This document shows positions 12,371-24,260 of a stretch of DNA of 64,000 nt, in pieces. This DNA comes from Tetraselmis striata (Eukaryota > Chlorophyta > Chlorodendrophyceae > Chlorodendrales > Chlorodendraceae), in NCBI GenBank assembly GCA_006384855.1, contig VCJN01000965.1, positions 186,001 through 250,000 of the forward strand, in the 5' to 3' direction. Each line of letters starts with the position of its first letter. The stretch's first letter is position 1. The translations under genes and the position numbers were made by a program. The notes beneath the pieces were generated by a model. That model saw nothing but the letters and a program-made list of their open reading frames with translations, was not told the origin of the DNA and made no database searches.

Positions 12371-13025
12371 GTACCTGTAGTCGCGACGACTGTTCGCGAA
12401 GACAAGAAATAACAATAAGCGCGGATCATCGCCGGGCGGCGGGCCGGGGCCGACCGTGCGGAGGGGTTCGAAAACGACGACAAATAAGGTTATAAAGGAT
12501 TTTAAGGATAACCTATAACCGCGGTAAAAGTCGCTGCTACGAGCGGTGCCCGCGCGGCCTGCCAATAAAATGACAATTCACCACTAAGAACACACCCGCC
12601 TTTTGGACCATATTTGACAGATTTATTACGATATTACAACGAAACCTTAGAAAGTGCGCCTATAGACCGCCAAGTCTGATCCATCACGGATTTTTTGTAC
12701 GAGTATATAGCGACTAAAGGGTAGTCGAAGTGCCGCGCGCGCACCCACATAAGCGCAATATATCAGATGACGACAGCATCGCGATCGTGGGCCGGTGGGC
12801 CGGCACCCTCCCTGCCTGCTGCACGGTATATTGCTGCACCGCCCGCACGTCAACCAGTAGCTGTTTGTCTAGGCACAGATACAACGCAGAAACGTCTTTG
12901 CTGCGATCCCACGAACACAGCTCCAGCGCCACTCAGTGACTCTGTGGCAGGCTCGCTGGAGTGCCTGTCGTGACATCCAACCGGTATAATAACTAATAAA
13001 TAAGGGACTCTACTCGAATTATACG
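12371..13025. other. Intergenic, upstream of the DUF1214-like gene
   Basis: No gene is supported. A minus-strand frame (12714-12932) is open for 72 residues, but it has no recognisable domain or splice context. The last 100 bases are the likely promoter and leader of the gene starting at 13026. Confidence 0.4.
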
Positions 13026-14121
13026 ATGGCCATCACCGGCTTTGTAGGGAAGCAGCTGTACCGTTGGGCCTCCTGGCTGGTGGAGAGAATATACAACGTG
13101 GCCCTGCTCCTCAGGCTGTTCTTCCTGCTGCTGGACAGCAACAGGTCGGCGACGCAGCAGTCAACAGCGGCAGGCCGGATCGAGGATGAGCAACGCGTCG
13201 CGAGCGGCACGGCGTGGGCCGAGTTCTGCGACTCTCTTAAAGCCGCCGGCGAGGTGGTCCTGCGGCGACGCGGCGGTGGGCTGCTGGCCACGACGGCGCT
13301 GGACCAGGCGGAAGGCTACCGCTACCTATCGCGCCTGGTGCGGGGAGGCCTCGAGGGGTTCATGGAGAACAGCCTGCCATCGCATCCTCGCCTTCGCCCG
13401 GCCTTGCCCTACAACGTGAAGATGGGCGCCGACAACCCCGACAACTTGTACCTGGTTCGGCCCATCTCCGCCAACTTACCCCCCCCCCCCCCCCCCCCCC
13501 CCCCGCAATCCGATCGAAAAAACCCGACCCAAACTCCGTCCCCAGCTCTGAAAATGCGCCCCAGCCCGGGCGTTTCGCCACCTTGTGATGGGCGTTACTC
13601 CTCAGCAGCATATCTCGAGCCTTGCGCTTATGTTAATCTTCCCCAATAAGAAACTTCCCACCTCGCCACACAAGTGATGCCATCCACTCGATTACCTTCG
13701 CAGACAGCGCCCATTGACGGCAGGGAAACGTATCGGATCTGGGGTAGGCGGGGAACCATCCACTACCTGGGCTTTGGTGCCTACGCTGGCAATCACCCAG
13801 GTGACACCCCCTCCCCAATGGGATGGACCTCATGGACGGATCAGCAGCACACCTCGCGGCACAGCTGATAGCATATCTCACGCGCCCGGCGCGGACACCG
13901 ACGAGCAGGGAGAGGCAAGCCCGAGCCGACCTACCTGGATGCTGCGGACCTCGCATTGGAGGAGGACGGCAGCTTTGAGCTTGTCCTGAGCCCAGTGCCG
14001 CACGGCGGCAACTGGATGCCTCTGGAGAGAGACATCGAGCGCTTGCTCGTGCGCATCCTCCGCGCAAACTTAGTTTTCTGAATTACCTTTTCCGCTTGCT
14101 TCATTCCGCGCTGCATTGAAG

Positions 14122-14179
<58 letters not shown>

Positions 14180-15494
14180 CCCAGTACCGCGTCATCACTG
14201 CCAAACGTGCCTCGTATGTATTAATCATGTAGAATATATATAATAATAAAGATATAGATACTTAATGTTGAAAATTAAGTGCCGATGGAGAAGTATTCAT
14301 TTTCGCGATGGAGGTGGAGTACAAAGTATATTTTATAATATCCGCAATGGCGGGCAGCAAAGAAGGCGGGGATCTGAACACAATGATTAGTAGCGAATTC
14401 AACACCATGACATTATGAATACTACGGTGTGCGCTACAGTGTTTGTTGCTCTGACGACTCCCCTGATGGATGCGCTCGTCAGGTGAGGCAGACCTACTGC
14501 GACCGCGCCCACGAAGTGCCGGCCCAGCTCCGCATTGAGCGCACCGGGGCCGGCCCTCCCCCGCCCCTCACCGCCTCCCAGCTCCTGGCAAACCTGAAGG
14601 GCGCCTGCCTGTTCATCCACGGCATCAACTACCAGTTCCCAGGCTGGTGGGACCGCCCCACCCGCACACCCTGTCACGCCCCATCCCACTCCATGGGCCG
14701 CTTACCCACTACCGGTCTGCACTGTCCAGTTGCCGGCCGCTGCTGACCCTCTCGCCGTTGTCGGGCCATCCTACAACTGGTCAGGGTGGACGGTTTCGCC
14801 AAGACACCCAACACGCTTGGCCCGTTACCAGGCGGGGCCTCTTCCGCTGCCTGGGCGGACCCCAACCTCACCATCCACCACGGCTACTGGTGATTCACCG
14901 CCTGCGTCCCTCTCCCACTCGTGTCAAGGTGCCGTCTGCTACCATGCCCCTTACGGGAGATGGCACGGAAATGCGCATGTGGCCAGGGTGCTCCGTGAGG
15001 ACGAGGTGCTGTCGATTGTGCTCGAACTCCCGGCGTGCGAGTACTGGAACTTTCAGCTGAATAACATTTGGATGGAGTCGATGGATTATGAGTACGCATG
15101 CCCATGTCATCCACTCGTCCCCAGCCAGCACTGGCTGCGCTATCATTATGGCATGGTTACCTGTTGTTGCTCTGCTGGCGGCTGAGTCGCATCCCAGATC
15201 AGTGCTGCCTGGTTCGTGGGCGCTACCAGGGGGGTTGACATCTCGGTGGCCCCCTCGTCTCCCAGGAGCTTCAATAATGTGTCCATCAACCAATGCACGG
15301 CGGTCACTTACGCGCCTGGCTCCGTCTCAATCGTCATTGCTCACAAGGACCCCTCCGAGCTGCAGCTCCCAGGGGTGCCGCGGCCGTTCAATTGGATCAG
15401 CACCACCGCGCATCGGCATGGGACAATGGCGCTACGGTTGCTGCGATCCGCCACAGCGCCTGTGCCGGTCCTCCATGTTTTTCCAGCCGTTTGA
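13026..15494 (+). CDS. DUF1214-like protein, seven exons
   Basis: The exons are 13026-13454, 13704-13800, 13909-14048, 14483-14646, 14785-14889, 14987-15091 and 15266-15494. All six junctions are GT-AG and phase-compatible, giving 422 residues. The product matches what I know of the bacterial DUF1214 (PF06742-type) family along its length. It shows WAEFCDSLKAAGEVVL, the GADNPDNLY segment, YRIWGRRGTIHYLGFG, LDAADLALEEDGSFELVLS, HGGNWMP, VRQTYCDRAHEVPA and CEYWNFQLNNIWMESMDY, then AHKDP and NWISTTAHRHGTM near the end. The biochemical function of the family is not established, so no reaction is given. A short hydrophobic segment near residues 20-38 could tether the N-terminus. The first intron carries a sense-strand C run. 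A bacterial-type gene with six introns suggests old horizontal acquisition, which is inference. Confidence 0.9.
14124..14176. repeat. (CA)n microsatellite
   Basis: About 26 dinucleotide units lie within intron 3 of the DUF1214-like gene, 75 nt after its donor. Confidence 0.95.
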
Positions 15495-17716
15495 TATGTG
15501 ACACATGCGCGCAAGAAGCACATCTATGTCGCTGTGCCTAGTATGAAGACAAGCTCATGCATAGTCTCCGGATCACTGTTCCTGCCGCGGGGCACGGGTA
15601 CCTCACTCCATTTCTAAGCACATATGTTCATATGCCCCAATGTGACCACAATGTGGCAGCAATTGACAGTGCTGATGTGTAGTGTACAATGCGCTGGAGC
15701 CCGCTGGAGTGTGCGATAAGCACATTGCCGACTTCGCATATGGATAACTATGTGATGACTGCTAGGATTTCGTCCAGATACTGAGATGTGGCGTCTTGGC
15801 GGTTGCCGGGTGTTTCGGTCTTGTAAATGCCTTGATGACGGCGCTGCAATCAAAACTTGCAACTAGCCCTCACTGCCAGGCAATCGTCTCCGAACTCATA
15901 GTATACGAGTACCGGTAGTGGTTGTAGTATAAGCGGATACATAATTAATATGTCTCTGCCGTTTTGTAGCTTTTCTTTAGTTACTGACTGTCTATGCATT
16001 TTACAATGGCCGTGTCTATTGTCATTATGCCATCCTTTCATTGTGCTGCATTTTGTGCAATTGTCTTTAGTGCCATTACTGGCTATTTGCATCGGTACTT
16101 CAGTAGTGAGCTTTTTGTTGTGGCATTAAATCAGCAAAAAACAATTGCGCATACGGCGTCTAATGCAAAAAGCTATGAATGTGCGCTTATTTGCTGTGGT
16201 ATTCATCAGACGATCAGTACTGTCCCACACGCCGCCGGTTTGTTTATTGCATTGCTTGTGCTCACACCGTCCGTCGTTACATAAAGTGACAACTTACGCC
16301 CCCCTAACTTTATGTCGTGGATGCGTCAATGGATCGCATGTTGCGCGCAAAAGTATTGCGAACCATCCATCGGACACAACTGGGAGGTGCTATGATTTTG
16401 ATATTGTCCCATGCATATTTGTCATCATCACAATCCGCAGGTGTGCGTCATGATGCTGCTGCTGTTATCCGCCCGATGATGTCCGCCATAGAATCGATCG
16501 GAATCATTGGATCGTCTCCTGGTGGACGGCTGCCAACGCCACGAGGTAGTCATACACCACTATCATTCCATATATTGTTCAGCAAAGTATATATCAAACA
16601 ATAAGCATACTGCTGCTGCAAGCTCGCTTGCTGAGAAAGCAACGGGCGGCGTCGGCGGCGCATTATATTTAGTAGGGAGGGGCGAGCAAACAGTCGTGAA
16701 AGCTTGGCGATGTAGCCACTGCGCATGCTGCCTATGCACGCACGCGCTCGTCCCGCTGACAGACGGCGGCAATTCAAGCCACCAGTGCAGGTATAATTAC
16801 GTATGGTATGTAGGGCGAATTAGTTTACTGAGTTGGGCATCAGCAAACGATACATGTTGCCGTTGCAATGCAAAGCAGTTATTTATTGCTTACACATTGG
16901 ACTGGTGTGATGGTGATATCAATGCAAACTCGTATACATGCCTGTGAATATTTAATGTGCAACCATATCATCGCAAATTCGTCCACTTCATCCCCCTGCA
17001 GGGTGAGCGAAGTGGGTGGCTGCTCGCTGCGCTAGGAGAAAATTGCACATCTAATAGGTAAGAATTGCTTTCGATTCCGCTGGCCCATGATTATTTGTGT
17101 CACTCGCACCGCCGTGATGAGATAGTAAGACCACGACGCTGCTGGCCATTTCGCCACCAATAGCTCCGAAACCACTGCGTAGAATGCTGATCCGTGTTGT
17201 GGAGCTTATCGCTTCTGTTGACACAAGGGGCAAGGCGAAATGGTGCGTAGGTCGTAACAACTACTCGGAGCCCCATCCAGCGAAAGGTCTACTTCGCATG
17301 CACATGCAAAGCAGCGCGAACGAAGCGACTCATAACATGGCCCCACCCATCACCAACACAAGTATATGGCTATACAACAGTTTAGACACGACTAAGAGCA
17401 ATCAAGTAAGAGGGGCGATAAATGGAGGCGGTCTATTACTCAGTGTAGTCGTGCACCCCTTACCACCGTTATTACGCCGCTGTTACATTCCTGTATGCTT
17501 TCTGTGATTTGATTTGCCCGCCAAGTTGCAACAAATACTGGCGAAGACGACGACGGGGACAAATATCGGGAATAGTCGCAATATCCAATGAAATTGATCC
17601 AAAAACTCAAAGTTGAATGTGGCCATCTAATAATGGGGTCAAAACTGCACTGTCTAAAATGGACACAATGGCACAATACGTAGTGAAATTTCAACATACT
17701 GCCAAAGTACAACGCC
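15495..17716. other. AT-richer intergenic DNA without a supported gene
   Basis: Base composition drops clearly from the flanking exons. Open frames up to 146 codons exist (for example 16507-16947), but none shows a motif or splice context. I see no transposase core or RNA gene. Confidence 0.5.
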
Positions 17717-18424
17717 GTGACTTACGCGGATTTTGCTGTCGCGATGATCGCCGTGAATAAGTTCTATCCGTCGTACTCTATCAATCTTCTCTCTCGTCCA
17801 AATGCCGCCACAAACGGGTGGCGGCCACAGGGCCAACCCCCCGTGCCGTGCCAGCGTAGATTATTCCTCAAACTTACCCTACTCCTTATCTTCTCGCACT
17901 TCTTGGTTGCCCGCATGGCACGCCATCCTAGGCATGCGGCGACGGAAACATGCATGGCTGATGGGAACGAGGCATACCACCGTGAGGCCGCGGTAATGGA
18001 GGGCGTGCTAAGGTTATTCGACGAATACGGCCCCTCCCTGCTAGGGTCAAGGGAGGTGGAATATATGGAATATATGGAGCAATTCAAAAAGATTGCGAGA
18101 CGCGTCATCAATACCCTCCATGTTTATCCAGAAGCTCCTTTATTTCGTCCCAAGCCATGTAACGTGCCCGCCCCGCCTATGTGGTTCGACAACTGTGTGT
18201 GTGTCTGGGTCCCGAACCGTTACCTTGCACCCAAGCGCGAGCAAGAGCGACACGAGCTCGCTTGGGAAGCGCGTGTTGGAGTCCATCTCCAACGACGATG
18301 TACCGACACCTACATCCCGTTTTGTAGGGCGGAAGCGCGTTACATATACGTGAACGCGCCTTGGCGAGGCTTTCGCGTTCCCCAAGCGGGAGGACACAAG
18401 GGAAACCGTGAAGTGGCTGCATGA
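17717..18424 (+). CDS. Hypothetical ORF, 235 codons, family unknown
   Basis: The frame is open from 17717 to 18424. Its middle part is protein-like: an acidic/aromatic stretch MEGVLRLFDEYGPSLLGSRE is followed by VEYMEYMEQFKKIARRV. The ending is basic and less convincing. A 20-nt C run follows at 18471-18490, which on the pattern in this window would fit a plus-strand intron, so the gene could continue. It may equally be a remnant of a mobile element, because the next 1.5 kb contains several short frames that look decayed. I do not recognise the product. Confidence 0.3.
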   Translation: MTYADFAVAMIAVNKFYPSYSINLLSRPNAATNGWRPQGQPPVPCQRRLFLKLTLLLIFSHFLVARMARHPRHAATETCMADGNEAYHREAAVMEGVLRLFDEYGPSLLGSREVEYMEYMEQFKKIARRVINTLHVYPEAPLFRPKPCNVPAPPMWFDNCVCVWVPNRYLAPKREQERHELAWEARVGVHLQRRCTDTYIPFCRAEARYIYVNAPWRGFRVPQAGGHKGNREVAA

Positions 18425-20389
18425 CGGGTGGTGCTTCGACACTATATGGAGCCTAAAACTCTGCGGTACCACCCCCCCCCCCCCCCCCCCAACACCTTTA
18501 GAACACACGCCATCAACCCCTTTTCCGAGGACGTTTGGTGGGACTAACTATATTAACCTGGCTCACAACTTTGTCGTTAGGTGTATACTCTTGCCAGCCA
18601 CACGTTCATTGGTTGTGATGTCCTCTTCCGTGTGCTGGCGCAATGTGTTGTCACGAAGTCTTGGAATGAGGTACAACGTGACGAGTGCCCTCACTACTAC
18701 GCGCCTCACAAGCATGGGGAGGTATTAGCAGCAAAGTGCCACAGAGCATAAAGACTGTCATGCGTCCCGTCATCATGTCGGATACCCCCGCGCGAGCAAT
18801 TGCCAAACTTTCGCGTGACAACGCATGCGGGAGAAGATCCGGGACTGCGACTACGGCTTTCCGATGGATGGACGATAATCTTGGAAAAATCGCCCGCGAG
18901 GCGACTAATAAAGGGTGGCACAACAATTGAATCCTTTGCGGACGTCGCCGGGGGCATCTGCGCACATGCATAGCGCGGATGGCACAGCCGATGGGGAGTA
19001 TTGTTAAGGCGAGATTGCATAAAACAATCTCGCTATCTTCTTCATCGAGCCAACCGCCAATGTAGCTTGCTTATTTAGTAGCGAAGGCCTTCTCCGTGGT
19101 TCCCGCCACGCGGAGCCGTCCGACTTGCCAGTCTTCCTAGTGACAGACGTCACAAGATTTACTACCATATCGGAACGTGGATGCTTATCACCGTGGGATC
19201 GTACTCAGTTGAGTATCGGTCCACCGTTCCCACCCAATCTCCTTTGCGTTCGCCTGAAGCGAGAGCGAGGCCTTCGTGAGCTTTCTATTCACATCTACAT
19301 TTGTTGCAACGCACCACCGAATCTATATATGGCGCCGCCCCCGTTGTCAAGTGCCTCGTCATCGACAAAGGCACATGTATCCGGGCACGGGGGGCGGAGC
19401 ACTCTCCCCGATTTTGGCACGGAGCTAGCCCAGCATGTGCACGAGGCCATGTGGGCTATATCGGCGACCGGCGGACGTATCACGAATTGGACGGCGACCT
19501 CTAACTTAATGCCGACTCGTACACCGACCGCACGGAGCTTCACATGCACTCGCGCCCGAAACTACCGCCGAAGCTTGTCCGCAGACTTGCTCCCCGGATA
19601 CCCAATGTCCTTGCAAGCCCTTCGCATGTGTACTACTGCCTTCACCGACTCGCCTCAAATGATTGAGTGCCAATCTGCGATTGCAAGACCTTTTGACGCC
19701 ATGGCATCATCAACCATTCTCTCGTTTGGGCCGCGTTGCGGTCCAGCATCGAGATGGCAATATAGCGGAAGCTCTCCAAAGATCTGGGCGATTGGAGAGT
19801 AAGAGCGCAATTACTCCACCACGCTTTCCCTGCCCTTCAATCAGCGTCAAGCCGAAGATGGTGTCCCCGCTCCCGGACGTGGCAAAGGCCGCGTGGCAGA
19901 GGCTGACGGGGATGCGGCGGGGGTACATATCACGGTCGAACATGTACTCCCTTCCCCCTCAAAAACAGTATACCCCCATTTTAGATTATTAAGTCTGACA
20001 ACGCATTGTGGACGGCTGATAAGAAACAATTTGCATCATTATATCGTTGGTTACATTGACCGCAAATTATACCTGTGCTCTTGCGGCAAGGGCCTCGGGC
20101 GCGGAAACGGTGCGCGGCCGGGGTAGCGGCGCGGCAATACCGCAATGGATGCATGAATGGTATGCTTACGGCGTCAGATCCACAACACGAAAATCATGAC
20201 TGTATAGCCTAGGCCATGCTGAGGCCCGGTGAGGAGGTGTAGGCTAGCGACGTCATGCCGCAATGATGTCTTAGGAGAGCAGCAACTACAACACGGTCCT
20301 CGACGTGGATGTGGTTTGGAAGCATACATATGGTGATTACTTGGGTGGTAGGGGTGTATACCATGCGGTAAGTGGTTAAGCCGCGTGAT
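18425..20389. other. Decayed coding-like DNA, unassigned
   Basis: Short plausible segments occur in shifting plus-strand frames, such as LVIDKGTCIRARGAEHSP near 19340 and a segment around 18780-18930. None extends far without stops. This looks like an old mobile-element gene, but no family motif is clear enough to name. Confidence 0.35.
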
Positions 20390-20518
20390 TAAGGCTCCGC
20401 ATCGGTCGTGGAGACTTAAATATCAAGAATTGATTATATTCGGAATCTAAAGATCAAGAATTGATTCTTGATCCGGTTGATCCGATCTTTATTTGATTTT
20501 ATTTACTTCGTAAATATC

Positions 20519-20722
20519 GGTGCACCAGTAAATCCCACCACCTAAATACCAATGCACCAGCAAATTCCGGTACCTAAATATCGGTGCACCAGTAAATCCC
20601 ACCCCCTAAATACCGATGCATAAGTAAATCCTACCACCTAAATATCGGTGCACCAGTAAATTCCACCACCTAAATACCAATGCACCAGTAAATTCTGTCT
20701 GAAATATTGGTGCACCAAAGCA
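20519..20722. repeat. Left subterminal array of the hAT element, 32-bp units
   Basis: About six full units and a partial one carry the palindrome GGTGCACC (or variants such as AATGCACC) followed by AGTAAATCCCACCACCTAAA. The period is 32 bp. The units are contiguous without spacers, so this is not a CRISPR array. The array is a candidate multi-copy transposase-binding region. Confidence 0.9.
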
Positions 20723-21163
20723 GATTTATGCAGTATTAGGGCATTTTCTTCCGTGATTTTGCGAAAAAGCCGGAATGTATTAAATTGTGTCCCGACTATC
20801 CGCTGAATACTGGGCCTCTGGACCGCAAGCAATACATCATTATTACACAATTGTCCATTCAGCACAACAACATGTAATCCTTATACTACATCACCTGCCA
20901 TGTGCTAAGTACTACAAAATATGTATGGGACCAATCCCATACAACTTGGGAAAAGTATGCGGCCCTTGCCCTCCCCCTTAGTCCGCTGGAATCATCAATG
21001 AGTTTAACCCTCTCCAGGTTGATTATTATATTATGCGCCTCTCCATGACAGAGTTTAACCCTCTCCAGCAGGTTGTTAGAGATCATTGGGTAAAAAGTGG
21101 ATACGCATCGCTGCTGGGTGACACATACGATTTATATGCATGGTGAGTGAATGGCTGTTGCTG

Positions 21164-22460
21164 TCATGGCCGGCATGTGCTGGTTGTTGCTGATGGCTGC
21201 GGTCTATCGTGCCATAATGCAATGCCGCGTGATAAGATGTGCTTACATGAGTAATTGGCTGCAATACCGACACTACCGACACGTAACCACATCTGATGTA
21301 GGTTCTTGTACACAAGGAGCGAATGCTCCAGTGTCGTATCGGAGGTGGACTTCTTGAAGTCGATGTGCATTCTCCCGGCGGCAGAGAAGAGGCGCTCCAC
21401 ACTAGCTGACGTGGCAGGGAACACATGGTACAAGCGAGCCATCTTGCTCAGGTGAGGAAAGATTGCTTGCCTTGCTTTCCATGCACGAGGCCAACAGATG
21501 AAAGTCTGTTCCATCATCATTGATGGGACTCACATGCAGCCAATATTAGTTATGTCGGCATCATTTATGGCACACAAATGGTAGCGCATTAATATGGCAC
21601 ATGAGCGTCACTACTTCACTACCACCTGGTGAGTTTGAGGTAATCCTCCACCTCCTTCATCTGCACTGCAAGTGCCTCGGCAGGGGAGTGAGCGGGGGGG
21701 GGGGGGGGGGGGGGGGGCGTTATCGTCCTAGAGCTCGAATGTGCGCATCAGCAATATCACCCCCAACGACGCCTGGCAGCTTGGCCTTCTTGATGGGCGC
21801 CGCATTGAAGGCGGTGCGCCTCCTGATAGGTGCAGCGGGAGCTGCTTCAGCCAGTTCCAGCGGTGGCGCGAAGTCCTCTTTGTAGGCGCCTTGGAGGTAC
21901 TTGGACGCCTTCATCCTACGGTCAGCCCAACAAAATCAAGGTTTTCCCTGCATAGCGAAACCATACATTGCGTCACTCACTCATTGAGCAGACATAAAGC
22001 GAAAAATCAGACAACACACGCATCAACATCATCGCGGCGAATTGCCTTGGGTCCATACTTGTAGCAACCAAAGGCTAAAACAACACATGCACATTAAGCG
22101 CACCCTACCTACATCACTGGATAGCAGTATGCGGGGGTATGTGGCAGCATCTGCACATTAAGCGCACCCTACCTACATCACTGGATAGCACTACGCGGGG
22201 TACCGCAGCTAATTAGGAATGATTGAAAGAGGGCCTAACCTGATTGAATGGCTTGGCAAGGAGCAGCAGTTCGTCCTTCAATTCGAAGTCAGGTGCAATC
22301 CAATAGGCCATGAAGTATATGGAAATGCCGTTTTCACCCAGATGTCCGCAGCGAAGGAGACATGTAGTCCTTCCTTTCGCAAGTCCTTAATCTCCTGCAA
22401 GAAGTGGCAGCAGAAATGTGTGTGGGCATGCATGATGTGTCCTTATCGGTTTCGATGAAA
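21164..22460 (-). pseudogene. hAT transposase, interrupted
   Basis: The C-terminal part (21340-21520) reads FPHLSKMARLYHVFPATSA, then SVERLFSAAGRMHIDF and LEHSLLVYKNL. This is the hAT dimerisation (Dimer_Tnp_hAT) motif. A second exon-like segment lies at about 21720-21914 and is separated by a sense-strand C run (21694-21717). Further upstream (22230-22420), GLHVSFAADIW and then, one frame over, ENGISIYFMAYWIAPDFEL match the central hAT core. The frame change between these two pieces has no obvious intron. Exon borders are approximate and the N-terminal zinc finger was not found. Confidence 0.7.
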
Positions 22461-23185
22461 ATGGGGGACATGGAGTAATTGCGCAGCATACTACTCACCT
22501 TTATCATGAGAAGGTTCTCCACGCGGGGCTGCACTTGCACTACACGATAAGGCGTGCCCTCTGCAGATGGCAAGCAAATCTGCATCGTTAGCTAGGAAAG
22601 GGTATAAGGGAGGCAAGGGGGAGTGTCAGTGGAGGGGGCGGAGCGCGGAGCATCTCACCAGCGGCGGGCGTGGGGTTTTGTGTGTCGCCGACAATCACCA
22701 CCTGCTGGGTGTTAGCCGCTTCGTCACTAGGATTGACCTCATGCGGGAGGCTGCCAGTGCCTCAGGCCCCCTGACCACCCCTGGTGCTCGGCTGCTTGTT
22801 ACTGGGGCGAGCGAAGCTGAGGGCCTGTCTTGCCTCGAGAAACTCCTCGATCTCGGTCGTGTTGTCGTCGTCCTCCATGTGACGACGACAGCAAGCTTCG
22901 CTAGTATCGGCCTCCGTAGTATCGGCCGTCTCGCCGAGGCCATCCCAAGCGCACGATGTAACGCTCCACTGTCTTGCGTGTTATCTAGCCAAGGATCTTC
23001 TTGACTTTTGTTCTCCTCGCAACCCTTGTACATGTCGGCGAAACTAATGGGTGTGCGCTTGGGTCCAGATGGGCTGCATTATGGGTCCATTGTGGGATCC
23101 CGTGCAGGAGGAAGTGATGCCCGCGGGCGGGCGCGCTTCCTGCCCATATCGTTTGAATCGTCAGTAGTTTGGTACCAAGCAAGAC

Positions 23186-23285
23186 TTCCAGGGCTTTCCG
23201 TAACTGGATTGCTGCCCAAACGGCCGTCGTAGAGACGCTGCAAGGGTTTCATTGGAGCCAGTTTCGTCCCGGGGCGGGAAAAAAA
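23186..23285. repeat. Dispersed ~100-bp repeat, copy 1
   Basis: The block runs from CCAGGGCTTTCCGTAAC through GGCCGTCGTAGAGACGCTGC to CCCGGGGCGGGAAAA. It recurs at 41138-41240 on the same strand and inverted at 36100-36160. This copy lies inside the hAT element. Function is unknown. Confidence 0.8.
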
Positions 23286-23742
23286 AGACTTCATGTACTC
23301 GGACGATGAGTTAGTTAGTTAATTGTTAGTTCAAACATGTTCGAACTGGCTGTCGCTATTGCCGTGTGCAATATCGGTACGAGGTACTGGAAAATCGCGG
23401 CCACGCCCAAGGTTCCTGCCGCCACCCCGCCGCCGCGCTGTCGCCCACCCACCGTCGTCATGCCATGGGATTCTGACGCCATGATCCCGTCATTGTTATA
23501 TCTATACCGTCCGATCCTTAACCGGGTATTGTACTGCCGTCGATTGAATCATGGAGCCAAGATCCCACATTTGTTCAATGGCGACCGTGAGATCGTTGCA
23601 GTGACTCATCGTCACAACCTAAACCGTCGATGCTACATGTATCCCATGGTGGTTGATTCTCGGTTGATTATTGGTGCACCAGTCGTTGATTCAATTACGC
23701 GGCTAAATATTGGAGCATCGATTAAATCGAGGGTTAAACATC

Positions 23743-23966
23743 GGTGCACCAGTAAATGCCACCACCTAAATTTCGGTGCACCAGTAAACTCCACCACCTA
23801 AATTTCGGTGCACCAGTAAACTCCACCACCTAAATACCAATGCACCAGTAAACTCCCCTACCTTAATATCGGTGCACCAGTAAATCCCACCACCTAAATA
23901 TCGGTGCATCAGTAAATACCACCACCTAAATACCAATGCACCAGTAAATACCTGGCCTAAATATTG
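23743..23966. repeat. Right subterminal array of the hAT element, 32-bp units
   Basis: Seven units of the same 32-bp repeat as the left array lie here in the same orientation. They are followed by the palindromic TTGGTGCACCAA at about 23991 and the right inverted repeat. Confidence 0.9.
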
Positions 23967-24040
23967 ATTCGTGGTGCGATTCACGATCTGCTTGGTGCAC
24001 CAAGTTTTGATCTTTTATCAATACTTAATGCGGAGCCTTA

Positions 24041-24260
24041 CGCATGATGATATGCTCATATGATGTATGCTATGATATGCGATGATGTGCATATTCGATG
24101 ATAAGATGATGGTATGCTCATATGATGTACGCTATATGATGCTATGATATGTTATGTAACTAGGACAAATATGCGATGATATGCAATCATGGTATGATGC
24201 TATGATATAATGCGGGTAAGCCACATGATGACGATGCATGATGATATATCCTCATATGAT
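24041..24260. repeat. Degenerate ATGATATG-rich low-complexity tract
   Basis: ATGATATG, CATATGATG and related octamers recur irregularly just outside the hAT element. No gene is supported from here to 25078. A G-rich run lies at 24626-24651, and a TIR-like CGGAGCCTTA occurs again at about 24843. Confidence 0.6.

Larger units (their letters stand above)
20390..24040. mobile_element. hAT-type DNA transposon with TIRs and 8-bp target duplication
   Basis: The left end TAAGGCTCCGCAT (20390-20402) is the exact inverse of the right end (24028-24040). The flanking octamers are CGCGTGAT (20382-20389) and CGCATGAT (24041-24048). They differ at one base, as expected for an 8-bp hAT target duplication with one later mutation. 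Inside are two direct arrays of a 32-bp unit near the ends and a minus-strand transposase with a hAT dimerisation domain. Length is 3651 bp. The transposase is interrupted, so this copy is probably not autonomous now. Confidence 0.85.

Noticed and set aside
12001-12483. 160-codon minus-strand ORF with GIEPG-type residues
   Set aside because: That peptide is the antisense translation of a tRNA B box; the frame is the reverse of SINE copy 1.
20519-23966. CRISPR-like 32-bp repeats
   Set aside because: The units are contiguous with no spacers and vary in sequence. They lie inside a hAT element in a eukaryotic setting.
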